NCBI GenBank assembly: GCA_003235605.1 | Contig: QJVU01000408.1 | Coordinates: forward strand, 1 to 19,188 | Length of the DNA stretch: 19,188 bases | Source: Planctomycetota bacterium | GTDB lineage: Bacteria > Planctomycetota > UBA1135 > UBA2386 | Direction: 5' to 3' | Shown here: piece by piece, positions 6,717 through 14,536 of the stretch | Position numbering within the stretch: position 1 is the stretch's first letter | Layout of the letters: each line of letters begins with the position of its first letter | Made by a program: the position numbers and the translations under genes | Notes under the pieces: generated by a model | Told to the model about the DNA's origin: nothing | What the model saw: only the letters and a program-made list of their open reading frames with translations | Database searches by the model: none

Positions 6717-7230
6717 CGAACTCCAGATAGTCCCTGGTGCTCTGGTAGATCCTCAGGGTAGTCCCTGTCAACAGGTAGCGTCGCACCTCCTGCAGGTTGG
6801 GTTCCTCCACGAGGACCTTGCCGTCGTGGACACGGTGGCCAACCAAGCTGCTCATGTAGATCTTGCCGTCACCCAGGCGATACCTGCGAAACCCCGACTG
6901 GACTATCGGCTCTCCTCGCTTCTGGCCGCGAGCCTGAAGGTGCAACGAGATATGGTCGCGTCCGATCGCCAGGTAGCCGACGTGCGGGCCGTTGGCCGGC
7001 CCTGAAGGGCCCTGGACCCTGACAAGGCGGTAGAAGCCGGCGAGTGGGCTCGGGCCCTTGAACCTCTGCAGCAGATCGCGGCGCTCCACGAGGGTGCGCA
7101 CCGGTTCCTGCACAGGTTGCAGCGGTCGCGAGGCGGCGCGCTCTGGTGGTATTGGCCGGCGTGACTCCGGGTCCTGTTGATCCAGGAAGGCGACCGTCGT
7201 CGCACAGAGCAAGATCATCAAGTACCTCAT
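6703..7230 (-). CDS. Small secreted protein of unknown function (175 aa)
   Basis: The ATG at 7230 gives Met-Arg-Tyr-Leu-Met followed by a short hydrophobic stretch (residues 3-16) that looks like a Sec signal peptide. No lipobox Cys is at the expected place. Residues about 18-50 are Pro/Arg-rich and probably disordered. The remaining part, about 55-175, alternates short hydrophobic strands and Gly turns (for example Leu-Ala-Gly-Phe-Tyr-Arg-Leu-Val and a closing Leu-Glu-Phe-Val-Arg). It resembles a small beta-barrel or lipocalin-like domain that measures something against a threshold; this is only a fold impression. A GTG at 7248 would add six residues before the signal. The 3' end overlaps murJ by 14 nt tail to tail, and the start is 36 bp from the divergent CDF transporter. 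Family not recognised. Confidence 0.7.
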   Translation of the reverse strand: MRYLMILLCATTVAFLDQQDPESRRPIPPERAASRPLQPVQEPVRTLVERRDLLQRFKGPSPLAGFYRLVRVQGPSGPANGPHVGYLAIGRDHISLHLQARGQKRGEPIVQSGFRRYRLGDGKIYMSSLVGHRVHDGKVLVEEPNLQEVRRYLLTGTTLRIYQSTRDYLEFVRIE

Positions 7231-7266
7231 AGGCACGATGATAACCACCAGCTATACGAGTAGGAC

Positions 7267-8184
7267 GTGAGCGTTCAGCTGATCGCGCTTTTGACCAACA
7301 TCGGCCTCGCGGTGATGAAGTTCGTGGTGGGGAGCTTGGCCGGTTCGAAAGCGCTGATCGCCGACGCGTTCAATAGCGCGGGCGACGTAGTGGCGACCTT
7401 CGTCGCCTGGCTTGCATTCCACTACGGCATGAAGCCGGCGGACCGTGATCATCACTACGGACACCAGAACGCCGAGGCCCTGGCTGGCCTTTTGCTCGGT
7501 GGAATGCTGTGCGCTACGGGCGCGTTCATTTGCATCGACGGCATGCTCAGCATCCTGCACCTGGAGGCTCCCGAACCGCCCGAGGCGCCGGCCCTTTGGG
7601 CGGCCGGCCTGACCGCCATCATCAAGGCCATCCTCTATCAGGTTTCGATCAGGGTCGGCAGGCGGACCAATTCGCCGACGCTGCTGGCGTCCGCCCGGGA
7701 TCATGGCGCCGACGTGATCTCCGGGCTGGTGGCCTTGGTGGGCATCTGGGTCGCGAGCAACTGGTTTCCACGGTTCGACGCCATTGCAGGGGCCGTGATA
7801 GGTCTCTACATCTTCTACCTCGGCTTCGACCCTGTGCGGAGCAACACGGCGATCCTCATGCACCAGGCTCCGCCCGACCTCGCCGACGCAGCGGCAAGGG
7901 TGGCAAGGACCGTCAGGGGCATCACCGCGGTCCGGCAGGTGAGAGTGCAACCCTTGGGGGGCAGCTACCGAATGGACATGACCGTCCAGGTCGACGGAAA
8001 GCTCACCGTCGAGAGCGCCCACGAACTCGCCCATGCCGCCGAAGCCGAGATCCTCAGGACGATGAGCAACATTACCGACGTGCACATGCACGTGGAACCG
8101 GTGCCAGAAGGTCCAGCACCGATCAGCGGATCCACAGAACCACCGGATCCTGTTCCTCGCGGTCCGCGACCCGAACGACCTTGA
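7267..8184 (+). CDS. Cation diffusion facilitator (CDF) metal exporter (305 aa)
   Basis: A proton-coupled divalent metal exporter of the inner membrane. Six membrane helices occupy about residues 5-195, followed by a cytoplasmic ferredoxin-like domain (about 205-277, ending Asp-Val-His-Met-His-Val). TM2 carries Ala-Asp-Ala-Phe-Asn36-Ser-Ala-Gly-Asp40. TM5 carries Asp145-His146-Gly-Ala-Asp149. NxxxD plus DxxxD in these helices is the pattern associated with the manganese-type branch, whereas zinc members usually have H/DxxxD with HxxxD; substrate is inferred only. The GTG at 7267 is the only sensible start because an in-frame TAG stands two codons upstream. The last 25 or so residues are Pro/Arg/Gly-rich and coincide with the region overlapping the opposite gene. 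The start is divergent from the small secreted protein gene. Confidence 0.92.
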   Translation: MSVQLIALLTNIGLAVMKFVVGSLAGSKALIADAFNSAGDVVATFVAWLAFHYGMKPADRDHHYGHQNAEALAGLLLGGMLCATGAFICIDGMLSILHLEAPEPPEAPALWAAGLTAIIKAILYQVSIRVGRRTNSPTLLASARDHGADVISGLVALVGIWVASNWFPRFDAIAGAVIGLYIFYLGFDPVRSNTAILMHQAPPDLADAAARVARTVRGITAVRQVRVQPLGGSYRMDMTVQVDGKLTVESAHELAHAAEAEILRTMSNITDVHMHVEPVPEGPAPISGSTEPPDPVPRGPRPERP

Positions 8185-9412
8185 GGCGGACGCCCCCCTC
8201 CTTGTGCCGCTCGGACTTCTGCAGGGTGACACGCAGCTCGACATCTCCCGGAGGAACGCGCTCGAGCCGGAAGCCGCCGTTGGCGTCGAGCTTGCTCTGT
8301 TCACCGCCTCGCGGGCCGTGTTCGTGGGACACGAAGCCGGCGGTTACCGGTCGACTGTCTTCCGCATGCACGACGTTGCCGGCCACCGTTACGGAACGGC
8401 GCACTGGAATCGTGACGTCCGGCTCACCGGGCTGCACCAGCACCCTGGGATGGGTGTACCCCGCAGGCAGGTTGGCAACGAGGAGGCGGAACACCGTGGC
8501 GTCCTCCTTGGCCAGATAGTGCAGTGTGAAGGTGCCGTCCGCAGCGACCTTCGCAGACACACCGGGGAGCTGGTAGACCCGCACCTCCAGGTTCCTGGCT
8601 TCGAGCCCCTCCGGGAGCACGACGTGCCCTCGAGCGGGAGGAACTGGCCTCAGCTCGAAGTCCAACCTCGCCATCTCCCTCTCCTCTTCCAACGGTTCTC
8701 TGTGCGTCGGCTCCTGCCACCACGTCTTCTCGGCCACGCCGTAGCCTTCCCGGAGCACCCGGACCACCATCACCTTGATGCCATCGGAAAGGTCGGCGAT
8801 GGTGAACGCGCCGGACTCGTCGGTCTGTGCCTCACTCAACAGCACCCCACGGGGATCACCACCGCCGATCGCCAGCACCTGGGCCTCGGGGATCGGCTGA
8901 CCAGACAACGAGCGGACCGTTCCCGACACTGCCATCGGCTTGCCGAGGCGGAGGGTCGCGACCTTCCTGCTGCCGCGCCGCAGCAGACAGAACCCGATGC
9001 CGTGTTCCGGGGCCTTGACCCTCGCAAAGGCCTCCGCTTCCGGCATCTGTTCCGCCCCCACCTTGACCAAACCGCCCTCTTCGGTTGCCAGCTGCACCTC
9101 CGAGAGCAACCTGGACGGGGATGGGCCGTAGGGGGTCGTGTCGACGGCAAAGAAACGAAGCGTTGCCTGTCGCAGAGGCTCGCCCGCGCTATCGAGGATC
9201 CTCACCCTGGTGTAGCTCGGCAAGAGGCTGCGTACCAGCTCCTGGATCAGGGGCCAGAATGCAGCCAACAGCGCCGCAACCACCACCAGAGGCAGACCGT
9301 ACCGCAGGCTCACCGGCATGCGCCGGAAGAAGCCCTGGGGTTCTGGCGGACGGCGGCCGGCTGTCGAGAAGACACGCAGGCTCTCGCCCTGGAGGGCAGA
9401 CTGTTGGGACAA
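8123..9412 (-). CDS. Membrane-anchored CRD/beta-sandwich protein (429 aa)
   Basis: The N-terminal cytoplasmic tail (1-36, Arg/Pro-rich) is followed by one membrane helix at about 38-57. The rest should lie outside the inner membrane. Several carboxypeptidase-regulatory-like or Ig-like units can be seen: about 66-155, about 158-255 (Val-Ser-Gly-Thr-Val-Arg-Ser-Leu-Ser-Gly-Gln-Pro-Ile-Pro-Glu-Ala-Gln, then Asp-Glu-Ser-Gly-Ala-Phe), about 258-335 and about 340-429 (Asp-Ala-Asn-Gly-Gly-Phe-Arg-Leu-Glu with Pro-Pro-Gly-Asp). Such domains are structural, and no catalytic motif is present. The start is TTG at 9412, supported by AGGAAGG about 8 nt upstream; the internal ATG ahead of the helix lacks such a site. 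The gene is divergent from rpiA, and its end overlaps the CDF gene by 62 nt. Function unknown. Confidence 0.85.
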   Translation of the reverse strand: MSQQSALQGESLRVFSTAGRRPPEPQGFFRRMPVSLRYGLPLVVVAALLAAFWPLIQELVRSLLPSYTRVRILDSAGEPLRQATLRFFAVDTTPYGPSPSRLLSEVQLATEEGGLVKVGAEQMPEAEAFARVKAPEHGIGFCLLRRGSRKVATLRLGKPMAVSGTVRSLSGQPIPEAQVLAIGGGDPRGVLLSEAQTDESGAFTIADLSDGIKVMVVRVLREGYGVAEKTWWQEPTHREPLEEEREMARLDFELRPVPPARGHVVLPEGLEARNLEVRVYQLPGVSAKVAADGTFTLHYLAKEDATVFRLLVANLPAGYTHPRVLVQPGEPDVTIPVRRSVTVAGNVVHAEDSRPVTAGFVSHEHGPRGGEQSKLDANGGFRLERVPPGDVELRVTLQKSERHKEGGVRLKVVRVADREEQDPVVLWIR

Positions 9413-9456
9413 AGCAGGACCTTCCTATTCGGGGGGCCGGGACTCTACCACGAAAC

Positions 9457-9473
9457 GCGAGGCGCATCCTCGC
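9457..9473. promoter_or_regulatory. 6-bp inverted repeat upstream of rpiA
   Basis: GCGAGG at 9457-9462 pairs with CCTCGC at 9468-9473 across a 5-nt loop, 31 nt before the rpiA start in the divergent gap. It could be an operator or a leader hairpin, but a GC-rich 6-bp dyad is short enough to arise by chance. Confidence 0.25.
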
Positions 9474-9504
9474 CGTTCACCCAGCCAGCGAATAACGTGT
9501 CTTC

Positions 9505-10194
9505 ATGACCGATCTGTTCGAGAAGGCCAAGCGCAGCGCGGGCCGCGCGGCAGCGAACCTGGTCGAGTCCGGGATGCGTGTCGGCCTGGGCTCGGGCTCG
9601 ACTTTCCAACACGCCCTGGTGCGGCTGGCGGAGCGGCAACGGGAAGAAGTTCTGGAGATCCTCGCCGTCCCCACCAGCAAGGCCACCGCGGCCCGGGCCC
9701 GGGAGCTCGGCATTCCCCTGAGCTCCCTCGACGAGCTCGAGCGGCTGGATATCGCCATCGATGGGGCCGACGAGATCGACCCCAACAAGAACATGATCAA
9801 GGGCGGCGGCGCGGCGCTGGCCCGCGAGAAGATCGTGGCCGCGGCGGCGGGCGAGATGATCGTGGTGGTTGGTGAGAACAAGGTCGTCCAAACCCTGGGC
9901 CGCGTGTTCCCTCTGCCGGTAGAAGTGCTGCCTTTCGGGTGGCGACAGGCCGCAGCCGCGCTCAAGGCCCTGGGGTCTCGCCCCATGCTGCGCCGCACCA
10001 CGGATGGTGCCCCACACGCCACCGACAATGGCAACTACCTACTGGACTGCAAGTTCGAGGAGATCTCCGAGCCAGCCATCCTGTCGACGCGCATCAACAG
10101 CATCCCGGGGGTCGTGGAGAACGGCTTGTTCATCGCCATGGCAGGTAGGGTCTTCGTCGGCAACAACGATGGCGAGGTGAGGTACCTGGAGTAG
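9505..10194 (+). CDS. rpiA: Ribose-5-phosphate isomerase A (229 aa)
   Basis: Interconverts ribose-5-phosphate and ribulose-5-phosphate in the non-oxidative pentose phosphate pathway, in the cytosol. The phosphate-binding loop Gly-Leu-Gly-Ser-Gly-Ser-Thr is at about 27-33 and Pro-Thr-Ser at 56-58. The active-site block Asp86-Gly-Ala-Asp89-Glu-Ile-Asp is followed by Lys99-Gly-Gly-Gly, then the catalytic Glu108. The C-terminal Asp-Asn-Gly-Asn and Pro-Gly-Val-Val-Glu-Asn-Gly-Leu-Phe motifs are intact. The length agrees with the family (219 aa in E. coli), so the protein is complete. The ATG at 9505 is the natural start; no strong Shine-Dalgarno sequence precedes it. It is divergent from the 429-aa CRD gene and convergent with the 1014-aa CRD gene, with 57 bp between stops and no clear terminator. 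Confidence 0.97.
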   Translation: MTDLFEKAKRSAGRAAANLVESGMRVGLGSGSTFQHALVRLAERQREEVLEILAVPTSKATAARARELGIPLSSLDELERLDIAIDGADEIDPNKNMIKGGGAALAREKIVAAAAGEMIVVVGENKVVQTLGRVFPLPVEVLPFGWRQAAAALKALGSRPMLRRTTDGAPHATDNGNYLLDCKFEEISEPAILSTRINSIPGVVENGLFIAMAGRVFVGNNDGEVRYLE

Positions 10195-10251
10195 CCAACG
10201 TGCAGACCGGCGTCTCTTGCCCGTTCCAGGGGGGAGCCGACTCGGACAGCG

Positions 10252-13200
10252 CTAGCCCTTCTTCTCCTGGTTCTTCGGCTTGGGCTCGGGCGGTGCGTTG
10301 ACCCTTGGCCGCAGCACCAGGTTCTTGATGTCCTGGTCCAGCACGTCGAAGGGATCGGCGACAAGTTGGGCTCCACCGCTGTTCTGGCCGGGGGCGTAGA
10401 TGCGAACGCTGTAGCGACCCGGTGGCACGTTGCTCACCTTGAAGGCACCGTCCTTGCGGTCTACCGATGCACCCAGCCGGCTACTCGCGGCCTCCTGACG
10501 CTCCACCTGCACCCAGATCCAGTTGGGTTGTTTGTCACCGAAGAAAGCCATGTCGACGTGCCCGGAAACCTGGTAGACCGCGGCCAGCTTGATGGTGAGA
10601 CCGGGGGAACTCAACCCGGCCGCTACCTCGACATTGTCGAGGGCTCCACATCCCTCCTTGTCCCGGACCTCGAACGTGTACTTGCCTGCCGGCAGGCTGT
10701 CGAACTCGAAGTGCCCCCGGGCGTCGGTGCTCGCGGATTGGCTTATCTGGGTTGGTTTCTCGCCCTTCTCACGGGGCGGAATCACCCCCGTGGCCTGGAC
10801 GTGGACCCCTTTCGCCGCATAGCCGTTGGTCCCGAACACGGTACCCGCGGCGCCTCCGGTGTCGATGACGATGTTCAAGTCGACGTTCTCGCCGTCCTCG
10901 ACCCGCCTGCTGAAGGTATATAGCGACCGGTTGCGCCGTCCTGAAAAGATGCTCACGTCCTCGGGCTTGAGCACCTGGAACTGGGTCCAGTTGCCTGCTT
11001 TCCGCTCGCCAAGGTCGAACCGCCCAGCAGCATCGGCGGTGACGGTGAAGCGGCGCCCGGACCAGCCGGTGATCACCAGGCCGGCCCCGGGTCGGCCGTT
11101 CAGTAGGATCGTACCCTGGATGCGAGCCTTGGGCCCGGAGATGACCTCGGGCGGCTTGATGGCATCCAAAACGACGCGCGCTGTGCTGCCAGCTGCAACC
11201 GTCGTCCCCACGCGAGGCTCGTCACCACCCATCAGCTGTCGCTGGACGTAGCCAAACATTCCTCCAGGCGAGGTGATGGCGTCCAGGGACTTGACCACGA
11301 GCACCCGGTAATCGCCGGGAGTGAGCCCCTTGATCTCGAACCCGCCTTCACTGTCCGGTACCTGGAGCTTGGGAACGTCAGGCATCGCGCCGCGGGTGCC
11401 ACCGGAGAGACGCACGGCAACGACGGTCCACTTGCCAAGGGTCGGGAGACCGCCATTCTCCGTCAGCAGCCCGGCTATCGTCCCCGGCGTCTTGAATGCA
11501 ACCTTGACCTGCCTGACCTCGGGCGTGCGGAACTCCATGTGGGCGTTGCCGTACGCCGGGTGAGTGGCTGTCAAGCGCACCTGTCCCTCCTGGATGCAGC
11601 CGATCACCAGGCGGCCGTCCTTGTCGGTGCGGCCACAGAGCAGCGGCATGCCGTGGAGCAGTTCGGCGCGCTGCTGCCAGTCCCTCCGGGCCGCCGCATA
11701 GACCACGGCGTTCTGAACACCATTGCCCGCACTGTCGGTGACGACAACCTCGAAGGAGACTTCCGCGCACAGTTGGATCTCCTTCTCCAGGTCACCGTCG
11801 ACCTCGAACTTGAGCCTTCCGACACCATGGCCCTCGACCTGGACCGCCAGATCGTAGCGCCCCTTGCGGAGCTCCCTGATGCTGTAGCGGCCGTCCTTGA
11901 GTTTCTGGATCCGCTTGTCCACGTTGATCCATCGCAACAGTCCCATGGTTGCGATGTCGACGGCATCGTTGTAGCCGTGGGAAGGCAGCAGCTTGAAGCT
12001 GACCTTCTCGATTGGCGTCGCAACATTGCTCTTGAGGCGAACGGTCAGCGTGTGCTGGCTCGGAAGCGTGATGGTGAGGTTCGATGTGGCAGAGGTGGGG
12101 CCGGCGACGACCCACGGCTCGCCAGGCCCGGTGCGGGCAGCTGCAACGACCGCGCCGGGGCGGAAGCCCGAGCCATCGAAGCGACCCTCTTTGTCCGTGG
12201 GACCGTGGCGTCCGGCAAAATCAACTGGAATGCCAAGGCTCTTGTTGGCGAGGAGCACCTCCGCCCCGGCAACAGGCTTCCCCTCCTCGTTGACAACCTG
12301 GCCACGGACGAACTCGCCCTCCTTGAGGCGTATGGTCTTGACGTCCTTCTCCTTGCCAGACCTTACCTTCACCATGGGCATCACATTTGGCAAGAGACCC
12401 TTGGCGTTGACCACCACGACGTTCATTCCCGGCATCACCCCTGTCAGACGGAACTCTCCCTCGGCGTTGGTGCGGGTCTTGGGGATTGGCACCATGTCGT
12501 AGTAGGTCCTCGCCCACGCCGGGAACTCGATCACCAGCGGCGCCGGATTCTCACGGATGATGAGGGCGCCGTTGATGTCGAAGCGCTCCAGAGGGACCGC
12601 AGCCATGGTCGCTACTGGAACCTGCGCGCCGAGGTCGGCGGCACGCACCAGTGCTCCTGCTACCGGTTCACCCGCTTCATCCTCGACCCGTCCGATGATC
12701 ACGCCGTGCAGCAGGAGGACGATGTCGCCCAGGTCGATGATCTCGCCCGGACCGGGGACCCGTTGCACAAGGCGCCGCGTCACCTGCTCCCCGTCGGCGT
12801 CCGCCTCGTACACATGGAACGTGCCGGGCCAGGCGCCGGTCACCAGGAAACGCCCCTCCTCGTCGGTACGGGCCTCCTTGATCTCCAGCTTCGGGATGGC
12901 GTGCGTCGCATCCTCGGGAAGGTGGAACAGTCCAGGATTGTGGATGACCGCGGATGGGTCGGTGCGGTAGAAGCGAATCAGCTTCTGGGGCGCGGGCCGC
13001 TTCTCGTGATCGACGATGCGGCCCTTGAAGCCGGCAAGGGACCGCTTGAAGAACGGGTCCAGCTGCACGGTCTCCATCCTGCCCGTCTCCGCTGGGCTCA
13101 GCTCCTCGCGGTCCACGACCGCGGCTGCCGGAGTTCCCACAGACTCCTTCTTGACCTCGGTCTCCCTCGCGGTGCTGACATCCGGCTCGCCGGGGCCGCC

Positions 13201-13296
13201 GCTCACGTACTGCGGGTTCTGGAAGAAGACCAGGTAGCCGACAATGCCGAGAAGCAGGGTCAGCAGGCCCACAAAAGCGGCGATCCGAGGCTTCAT
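10252..13296 (-). CDS. Large membrane-anchored protein with about nine tandem CRD/Ig-like domains (1014 aa)
   Basis: The ATG at 13296 gives Met-Lys-Pro-Arg and a membrane helix at about 5-24, so the protein is probably a bitopic inner-membrane protein with a periplasmic body; cleavage is not excluded. A Glu/Lys/Pro linker (30-85) leads into repeated beta-sandwich units at roughly 88-180, 197-320, 326-412, 413-510, 511-600, 604-712, 722-812, 814-905 and 908-998. Many repeats show the CRD pattern: Gly-x-Val near the start, Gly-x-Pro-Val-Ala-Gly-Ala (about 209 and 339), then Asp-x-x-Gly-x-Phe and Pro-Gly-x-Tyr near the end (for example 858-873, 948-962). The tail is Pro/Lys-rich. No protease, glycosidase or metal site is visible; a scaffold, adhesion or polysaccharide-binding role is a guess. 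It is divergent from the HD hydrolase gene with a 75-bp gap, and no clear ribosome binding site is seen. Confidence 0.9.
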   Translation of the reverse strand: MKPRIAAFVGLLTLLLGIVGYLVFFQNPQYVSGGPGEPDVSTARETEVKKESVGTPAAAVVDREELSPAETGRMETVQLDPFFKRSLAGFKGRIVDHEKRPAPQKLIRFYRTDPSAVIHNPGLFHLPEDATHAIPKLEIKEARTDEEGRFLVTGAWPGTFHVYEADADGEQVTRRLVQRVPGPGEIIDLGDIVLLLHGVIIGRVEDEAGEPVAGALVRAADLGAQVPVATMAAVPLERFDINGALIIRENPAPLVIEFPAWARTYYDMVPIPKTRTNAEGEFRLTGVMPGMNVVVVNAKGLLPNVMPMVKVRSGKEKDVKTIRLKEGEFVRGQVVNEEGKPVAGAEVLLANKSLGIPVDFAGRHGPTDKEGRFDGSGFRPGAVVAAARTGPGEPWVVAGPTSATSNLTITLPSQHTLTVRLKSNVATPIEKVSFKLLPSHGYNDAVDIATMGLLRWINVDKRIQKLKDGRYSIRELRKGRYDLAVQVEGHGVGRLKFEVDGDLEKEIQLCAEVSFEVVVTDSAGNGVQNAVVYAAARRDWQQRAELLHGMPLLCGRTDKDGRLVIGCIQEGQVRLTATHPAYGNAHMEFRTPEVRQVKVAFKTPGTIAGLLTENGGLPTLGKWTVVAVRLSGGTRGAMPDVPKLQVPDSEGGFEIKGLTPGDYRVLVVKSLDAITSPGGMFGYVQRQLMGGDEPRVGTTVAAGSTARVVLDAIKPPEVISGPKARIQGTILLNGRPGAGLVITGWSGRRFTVTADAAGRFDLGERKAGNWTQFQVLKPEDVSIFSGRRNRSLYTFSRRVEDGENVDLNIVIDTGGAAGTVFGTNGYAAKGVHVQATGVIPPREKGEKPTQISQSASTDARGHFEFDSLPAGKYTFEVRDKEGCGALDNVEVAAGLSSPGLTIKLAAVYQVSGHVDMAFFGDKQPNWIWVQVERQEAASSRLGASVDRKDGAFKVSNVPPGRYSVRIYAPGQNSGGAQLVADPFDVLDQDIKNLVLRPRVNAPPEPKPKNQEKKG

Positions 13297-13371
13297 GTTG
13301 GTTGATGGGGAGTCAGGGGCTGGGTGGCCAATCTACGGGTCATCCTGCTGATATTGGTAGAAGGCAACAGC

Positions 13372-13962
13372 ATGGAAAGGTACAGATACGGCTTTGAAGC
13401 CGCCACCGCCCAAAGCATCCCGTTGACCGAACCCCAGGAAGAGCAACAGCCCCATCGCCGCTACGCCGAGGCGGTGCTCTTCACCATGCGGAAGCACGCC
13501 AACCAGACTCGGCGTGATGGCAGCCCCTACATTGCACACCCTCTGCGTGTCGCGGAGAGCCTGAGGAGCATTGGTGGCATCGACGACATGGACGTGATCC
13601 TCGCAGGTCTCATGCACGATCTGATCGAGGACACGGACTGCGAGTGGGCCACAATCGCCAGGCGGTTTGGCAATCGCGTCGCCGACCTGGTGGCGATTCT
13701 CTCCGGCGACATGCGGCTCCCCAAGCTGCAGCGCCGCCAGGAGGTCGTGGAGCGGATCCGCGCGGCACCTGACGAAGCCAAGGCGGTGCGTCTGGCCGAC
13801 CGTCTCGACAACCTCGCCGACATGAAGGGCTTCAGCGAGTCGCGGCGGGCCGATTACATCCGCGACTCCTGGAAGATCCTCCAGGTCTGCGCCGGAGCCA
13901 ACCGGGCGCTGGAGGAGGCCCTGGAGGCCACGATTCGCAAGCTGGAAGCCCAGAGTCCCTAG
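13372..13962 (+). CDS. Stand-alone RelA/SpoT-type HD hydrolase, small alarmone hydrolase (196 aa)
   Basis: Matches the HD hydrolase half of Rel/SpoT enzymes, which removes the 3'-pyrophosphate from (p)ppGpp using Mn. His56 lies in Ala-His-Pro-Leu-Arg-Val and His82-Asp83 in Met-His-Asp-Leu-Ile-Glu-Asp-Thr. Asp143 and Asn147 lie in Leu-Ala-Asp-Arg-Leu-Asp-Asn-Leu. The Arg-Arg-Asp-Gly-Ser-Pro-Tyr-Ile lead-in is typical. There is no synthetase, TGS or ACT domain, and the length fits MESH1-like small alarmone hydrolases. The ATG at 13372 has AGAAGG about 7 nt upstream and is preferred to a GTG at 13324. Its stop overlaps the Nudix stop by 4 nt tail to tail. Other nucleotide substrates (for example NADPH, reported for animal MESH1) are possible. 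Confidence 0.88.
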   Translation: MERYRYGFEAATAQSIPLTEPQEEQQPHRRYAEAVLFTMRKHANQTRRDGSPYIAHPLRVAESLRSIGGIDDMDVILAGLMHDLIEDTDCEWATIARRFGNRVADLVAILSGDMRLPKLQRRQEVVERIRAAPDEAKAVRLADRLDNLADMKGFSESRRADYIRDSWKILQVCAGANRALEEALEATIRKLEAQSP

Positions 13963-14510
13963 CGCTGGCACTCGTTCCGGAGCTTGTGGAAGTAGAGCCC
14001 TGCCAGCACCAGCGCATGGTGGATCTCCCCAGAGCGTACCTTCGCCTCCACCTCGTCCCCAGGAACCAACACGACCTCCAGATCTTCGCCCTGGTCCTGG
14101 ACAAGGTCGCCGACCAGCCTGCAGCCGGTCGCGAGATAGGTCGTGATCCGGTTGGTCTGAAACGCCGGGTTGGGGGTGGCACAGCCGATGCGGGTGAGGT
14201 CGCCGGGGACATAGCCACTCTCTTCCCGGAGCTCACGGCGCGCCGCCTTCTCGGGCTCCTCATCCTCGTGCACCACCCCGCCCGGGATCTCCAACGTGAA
14301 GTCACGGATCCCGTGACGGTATTGCCGCACCAGGATCAACTCCTGCTGGTTGGTGAAGGCCACGATGTTCACCCAGTCCACAGTGTCGAGGATGAACAGC
14401 CCCACCTCTTTTCGAGTTCGGGGTGACAACCGTACGGCCTTGCGGACTTGGAACACCTTGTATTGGAACAGCGGCTCCTCGCTGATCGACTGCCAGGGCT
14501 CGAGCACCAT
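13959..14510 (-). CDS. Nudix hydrolase, ADP-ribose pyrophosphatase-like (183 aa)
   Basis: A Mg-dependent hydrolase of nucleoside diphosphates linked to another group. The Nudix box GX5EX7REUXEEXG is complete at about 78-99: Gly78, Glu84, Arg92-Glu93-Leu94, Glu96-Glu97, Gly99. Before it come Leu-Val-Arg-Gln-Tyr-Arg and Leu-Glu-Ile-Pro-Gly-Gly, and after it Pro-Asn-Pro-Ala-Phe. These resemble the ADP-ribose pyrophosphatase branch. The substrate is inferred and not shown. Two starts are possible: ATG at 14510, used here, or TTG at 14540. The TTG overlaps the preceding gene's stop in a TTGA arrangement and would suit translational coupling; neither has a strong ribosome binding site. It is the last gene of the probable gyrA-yqeY-CRD-nudix operon, and its end touches the HD hydrolase gene. 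Confidence 0.9.
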   Translation of the reverse strand: MVLEPWQSISEEPLFQYKVFQVRKAVRLSPRTRKEVGLFILDTVDWVNIVAFTNQQELILVRQYRHGIRDFTLEIPGGVVHEDEEPEKAARRELREESGYVPGDLTRIGCATPNPAFQTNRITTYLATGCRLVGDLVQDQGEDLEVVLVPGDEVEAKVRSGEIHHALVLAGLYFHKLRNECQR

Positions 14511-14536
14511 GCCGGCAGGGTACCCCGCGCGATGGA

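Noticed and set aside
8204..9508. 434-aa plus-strand ORF
   Set aside because: Antisense shadow of the 429-aa CRD gene. It runs into the rpiA start and shows no domain.
10195..10251. Possible terminator between rpiA and the 1014-aa CRD gene
   Set aside because: Only a 4-bp dyad (AGAC/GTCT) and no T-run; not supportable as an intrinsic terminator.
11539..13305. 588-aa plus-strand ORF
   Set aside because: It is the antisense shadow of the 1014-aa CRD gene. Its translation is rich in Arg, His and Asp without domain motifs, whereas the minus strand gives clear repeats.
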